Made by a program: the position numbers and the translations under genes. A DNA stretch of 46,915 bases from Lachnospiraceae bacterium (GTDB lineage Bacteria; Bacillota; Clostridia; Lachnospirales; Lachnospiraceae), in NCBI GenBank assembly GCA_022764465.1, contig JALERL010000007.1:1-46915 (forward strand), in the 5' to 3' direction. Shown in pieces: positions 43,210 through 46,915 of the stretch (position 1 is its first letter; every line of letters begins with the position of its first letter). The notes beneath the pieces were generated by a model. That model saw only the letters and a program-made list of their open reading frames with translations. It ran no database searches and was not told where the DNA came from.

Positions 43210-45583
43210 TTATTTTATTCTGACTTTTTTCGTAGCAGAGTAACTGCCGTTGTAAGTCTTGCCTCCTGTTTTCTTATAGGAGGCTGCTCTTACGTAATAA
43301 GTCTTTTTGGCTTTCAGGTTCTTAACTGTAGTGGAAGTGGTCTTATTCTTACTGATAGTAAGTTTCTTCACACCCTTCTTAAACTTCGGATCTGTGGAAT
43401 AATAGATTACATATCCGCTGGCAGAAGTATCCTTTCTCCACTTCACCTGTGCCGTCTTTGCCTTTTTCGAGCGTACATCTGTCAGGACTGCTTTTTTCGG
43501 AAGAATGCCAAACGTCAGCTTGCGCGTTCCCTGATAGCTTCCCTTGCCGGTCAGGGTTATCGTTGCTGTCCCGATATTCTTGTTATTCTTATATGAAAGT
43601 TTATAATCTGTGCCATTTTTCAGCTTTTTACTGCCATACTTAACAACTACGGATGGCTTTTGTGCCTTTCCGTTGTAAGTAACCTTAGATGTCAGGGTCA
43701 CCTTTAACTTGCTCACCGCAATATAAGTCTTCTTTACCGGCTTTTTCGTTGTGTTTGTTACCGGCTTTTTGTCTGTATCTGTCGATGGCTTCTGGTCTGT
43801 ATCTGTCGATTGCTTCTGATCGGTGTCCGTTGATGGCTTCTGATCTGTGTCTGTCGTTGGCTTTTTATCTGTGTCTGTCGATGGTTTTGGCAATGGATCT
43901 GTGAAATTACCCTTATAATGTTCATTACAATCCGTATACCGGCAGTAATATACCGTGTAACCGACATGCTCTGTTGTCGGTTCTACGACTTCTGTCACAA
44001 CATAGTCATGCTCCACCTTCTTTGGTGTGTTGCGCACCTCATATGCTAAGCATGCCGTACAATAATAGGTCTCTTTGCCGTATTCCGAATGATTTGCTTC
44101 CTTGTCATACATCGATGCATACATCTCTATATCTGACCAGCCGCAGTCTGCTGCCTTTGCCCAGTTATGACTTCCATTACATGCAACCGCATTTTTCACA
44201 CGCAGCTCTGTACGGTAGCCATTCGATGAAATCGATTCTAATTTGTTGTAATCACAGGTAAAATAGTTCCGGTACAGATCCGGGTTCTCCTTACTGAGGA
44301 ACCAGATTCCGATCCGGTTTTTCAACTGCTCTGTCTTATTATACGGTACATATGGTGCAGCAGCATTCGTCGATTTTTTCACCGGTACGATCTTGATCTT
44401 GGTTCCTGCTGCCGGCTTTGCATCCGCAGCGAATCCGATACTGCTTTCATATGACCAGAACTCACCCTGACCACTGATCACCTTATAGACCGCAATATTA
44501 CCCGTTACCTTGGCGTTCTCTTCCAAACGTATATCATTTGCTGCAATTCCGCCGATGAGATGCCCCTTAACATGTACTTCATTGACACATGCCGGATCAT
44601 CATAGGAATCCACGATCGTTGTATCTTCCAGATATGCAACCGAGGTGGTCGAAATATCTTCCTCTCCGCAGTTATAGCTCTTGTCAGATAACGTCCGGAA
44701 GTTACAGTTCTTCATCCGTATGGTTGATTTTCCGGTTACCTGATTCACTTCGCCATAATCATCATCTGTAAAATCCGTATAGCCATATACACCAAGGCCA
44801 CTGCATCCGGTCAGATTGAGTTCTATATCACCATTGACACAGCTTCCCTCTCCTGCCGTCCGGTAAGGCTGGCCGTTCAGACCAATAATATTCTTGGAAC
44901 TGGAATCCGTCATCTGCAGTGTGACATTTCCCTTTTGCCGTTATGGCCGGTATGATTGGCAAGTGTCATCTGCCCCATCTTACTCTGATTCACTGTGATC
45001 TTGGTATTTCCCCATACCGTTCCTTCGAAGGACAGGGATACATCCTCTGCCTGGGCAATGTTCAGATTCACATTTCCCTTTACCTCTGCATCTTTCGGCT
45101 GCGGCAGGGTATCCCGATGCCTGTCATACTCTTCAGCGGCATCCTGATCGAAAAAGCAGATAGAACCATCCCGATCCGGATTGACTTTAACGAGGTATGA
45201 TCCACAACAAACTGGCCTGCTGCATTGCCATTTTCGTCCGCGTCTACATAAATCTCTCCCCACGACTCTAATCTCTCCGGACTCAAATCACTGTAAGAAT
45301 CCTTCTCATAAAACCCCCGGTTTGTATAGATGTGCCGGTCATTTTTATCAAACACGCCATATGGTGCGACATCCTCATACAGCTTTCCGTCCTTCATAAT
45401 AACCGGTACTCCATTGGTATGGAACGAATCCGAACCCGGATAGGTCCGGTATACCTTCGATGGTGTTCCGTCCTCATAAAAACAGTAATACTTCGTATCC
45501 GCTGATACTTCAACAGGTCTTGCAAAAAATGCCAGCATTGCCAATCCGGCTGCTGCAAAAATCGTTCTTCTTATTTTTTTCAT
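43210..45583 (-). pseudogene. Large secreted repeat/Ig-like/Fn3 protein gene, broken by two frameshifts
   Basis: Three consecutive minus-strand frames make one protein of about 790 residues. The first begins with signal peptide MKKIRRTIFAAAGLAML and runs to about 45190. The second continues with LVKVNPDRDGSICFFDQ to about 44930. The third continues GNVTLQMTDSSSKNIIGL to the end. Both breaks fall in A-runs (minus strand) and each fits loss of one A. Domains: N-terminal part of unknown type, Cys-containing middle, a Pro/Thr/Asp/Lys repeat linker, an Ig-like module (YNGKAQKPSVVVKYGSKKL) and a C-terminal Fn3-like module. It could be a real pseudogene, phase variation or homopolymer sequencing error. 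Confidence 0.75.
43765..43885 (-). repeat. Tandem 24-bp repeat coding PSTDTDQK linker
   Basis: About five copies of an 8-residue unit (PSTDTDKK, PTTDTDQK, PSTDTDQK, QSTDTDQK, PSTDTDKK) occur in tandem, likely a stalk spanning the cell wall. Copy number may vary between strains. Confidence 0.85.
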
Positions 45584-45637
45584 CTCAAATCTCCTCTTAT
45601 ATCCGGTCTGTCCCTTTTTGTAGATAAACCCAAATAT

Positions 45638-45666
45638 AGGATAGCGTAATTACCAGATATTTACAA
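45638..45666 (-). promoter_or_regulatory. Promoter of the frameshifted secreted-protein gene
   Basis: TTGTAA (45666-45661) and TATCCT (45643-45638) are 17 bases apart, 54 bases before the signal-peptide start, which has AGAGGAG. Confidence 0.6.
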
Positions 45667-45732
45667 GAGATTTCCGGGGAGGTTCTGTGTAATCCTCTGG
45701 GAAGATCTGTATCATCCTCCTTGTAATCTTCC

Positions 45733-46529
45733 TTATCTTTTTCTCCATCTTAACAAAAATGCAGAATTGAAGATCACAAGAACCGATCCGGCATTATGTA
45801 CCAATGTGCCGACAACCGGATTTAAAATACCGGTGATCGCGCATGCGATTGCAACAAAGTTCAGTGTCATGGAAAATGTAAGATTCATCCGGATCGTCCG
45901 CATCCACCGCAATATCACTTCCAACACCACCCATGGCGATTCCTACATATGCACGTTTTAATGCCGGAGCATTATCTACCGGAAGGGATTCTCCGGTCAT
46001 AACCGCCTGATTGATCGAAGTCTGTCCCGAAAGAATCTCTCCATCCACCGGGGCCGTCTCTCCCGGAAGGACACGGAGGATCTCACCGACCCTGACTTCT
46101 TCTGCGAGTATGATTTCTTCCTGCTGCCCACGGATCACACGTGCTGTCTGTGGTGTAAGACGTACCAACTTTTCAATACCGGCCCGCGCCCTTGCGACAG
46201 TCAGTTCTTCTAATAAGCCGCCTAACTGCATGATAAATGCAACTTCCCCGGCTGCAAAATGCTCTCCGATCGCAACCGATGCGATCAGTGCAAGGGATAC
46301 CAGCACATCTGCCTTAATATCAAATTCTGTTACCAGTCCGATAAATGCTTCTAAAACAATCGGGATCCCACATAAAAGGATCGCCACCCATGCTGCGTCA
46401 AATGGCAGTGGAATCACCTGAAAAAATACTGCATAGCAGTGCAATCCCTGACAGAACCAGAAAAGTAATATCCTTCCGGATTCCTCCAAGTTCCAGAAGC
46501 TGTTCTAACTTTTTACAAAATGTTTTCAT
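45733..46529 (-). pseudogene. Heavy-metal P1B-type ATPase relic lacking the phosphorylation and nucleotide domains
   Basis: From ATG 46529 (GGAG upstream) the frame reads MKTFCKKLEQLLELGGIRKD and shifts near a T6 run (about 46421-46426) into QVIPLPFDAAWVAILLCGIP, membrane helices, and the actuator domain with the TGES loop (QAVMTGESLPVD). At about 45970 it jumps directly to APALKRAYVGIAMGGVGSDIA, which normally follows GDGxND, so the DKTGT phosphorylation site and nucleotide domain are deleted. A second deletion with frame change near 45900 joins to RTIRMNLTF and the last two helices. No function is possible; metal specificity cannot be read. Confidence 0.85.
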
Positions 46530-46546
46530 GCTTATTCTCCTCTTCT

Positions 46547-46597
46547 ATACCCTATGAGGTATGTCTTATTATACCTATAGGGGTATATGTTTGTCAT
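46547..46597 (-). promoter_or_regulatory. Metal-responsive-looking promoter with two operator palindromes
   Basis: ATACCTATAGGGGTAT (46571-46586) and ATACCCTATGAGGTAT (46547-46562) are imperfect palindromes with ATACC/GGTAT arms, similar to CsoR-type sites. They occupy the spacer and the region after the -10 of a promoter with ATGACA (46597-46592) and TATAAT (46573-46568), 18 bases apart. A metal-sensing repressor such as CsoR is a reasonable guess. Confidence 0.6.
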
Positions 46598-46676
46598 GTT
46601 TGCGGAGCATCTTTTGTGCATTTTGTCAGTTATAAAATTTGAAAACAGCTTTTGACACCCGAATCCTATGCAACCC

Positions 46677-46704
46677 AAAAAAACAGCCACATCTCTGTGA
46701 CTGT
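46677..46704 (-). terminator. Intrinsic terminator on the minus strand
   Basis: ACAGTCACA pairs with TGTGGCTGT (one G-U) around GAGA, followed by seven Ts. No minus-strand gene is visible upstream within the window. Between 46598 and 46676 I see nothing else. Confidence 0.7.
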
Positions 46705-46720
46705 TCAGACTGTAGACAAA

Positions 46721-46915
46721 GTGCTCCGAGAAACTTACGTTTCCCTAGTGTCAACCCTGCATTATGGTAATGTCCCAAGCCTTGAAAAACTCGGTCAGCT
46801 CATTCGAGCTTTACACATCTCTGCTGATCCGTTCTTTTATCCGGCAGCTCCAACTGATAATCTGGATTACCAAAGACTGTTGGTTTATCTTTCAGAATGT
46901 ACAAACGATCAGATA
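46721..46915 (+). pseudogene. C-terminal part of an XRE-type HTH regulator, incomplete
   Basis: The plus frame reads VPSLEKLGQLIRALHISADP, then FFYPAAPTDNLDYQRLLVYL and SECTNDQI to the window edge without a stop. This is how the end of the HTH and the linker look in clostridial XRE-family regulators. Upstream, the expected first helices are not recognisable (VLRETYVSLVSTLHYGN), and there is no good start codon or ribosome site. It is either a 5'-degraded gene or a partial copy; its continuation is outside the window. Confidence 0.5.

Noticed and set aside
43765-43885. Short regular repeats as a CRISPR array
   Set aside because: The 24-bp units are directly tandem without spacers and encode an 8-residue protein linker.

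Overview
The window looks like a chromosomal stretch from a spore-forming Clostridia bacterium, most likely a gut Lachnospiraceae member. The basis is an intact spoIIE-tilS-hpt-ftsH / rqcP-yabP-yabQ-divIC block, a CotS-family protein, a Spo0A-type promoter, tRNAs without encoded CCA plus a cca gene, and a maltose/maltodextrin locus typical of starch-using gut Firmicutes. Genus cannot be fixed from sequence reading alone. Most genes are on the minus strand.

Layout. (1) 1-2500 is a worn edge: a piece of an IS21-type transposase, a sigma-54 activator gene cut by one in-frame stop and by the IS fragment, a tRNA-Phe/Gly/Gly operon, a gene-free stretch with a repeated 9-mer and a nested palindrome, a small unknown gene, and the stub of a GNAT acetyltransferase. 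(2) 2498-10860 is a starch/maltodextrin locus: malQ, malE, malF, malG and a lipoprotein alpha-amylase, run from a strong promoter divergent from a LacI-family regulator. (3) 10976-14824 holds hypB, a 913-residue Fe-S/FAD oxidoreductase and hypA. (4) 15242-17635 has tRNA-Tyr/Leu and an intracellular neopullulanase-like GH13 enzyme.

(5) 18006-25829 is the conserved sporulation/division/tRNA-modification block ending with HU. (6) 25985-34779 carries phosphoglucomutase, a PEGA lipoprotein, a CotS-family protein, CCA-adding enzyme and a large GGDEF protein. (7) 34833-40080 carries proS, corA, the luxS-mtnN methyl-cycle pair and aspartate kinase. (8) 40223-43118 encodes a secreted repeat protein coupled to an ECF-like sigma factor fused to a transmembrane and extracytoplasmic domain. 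(9) 43210-46915 is decayed: a secreted protein gene with two frameshifts, a heavy-metal P-type ATPase relic that has lost its phosphorylation domain but keeps operator-like palindromes, and an XRE-regulator fragment.

The most interesting signals are: two leaders (yabP and the CotS-family gene) where an intrinsic terminator, the Shine-Dalgarno site and a sporulation-type promoter overlap in the same geometry; the PPC-like secreted protein / membrane-tethered sigma pair with an ECF-like promoter; and the hypB-oxidoreductase-hypA cluster with no nickel enzyme beside it. All promoter, operator and terminator calls are by eye.
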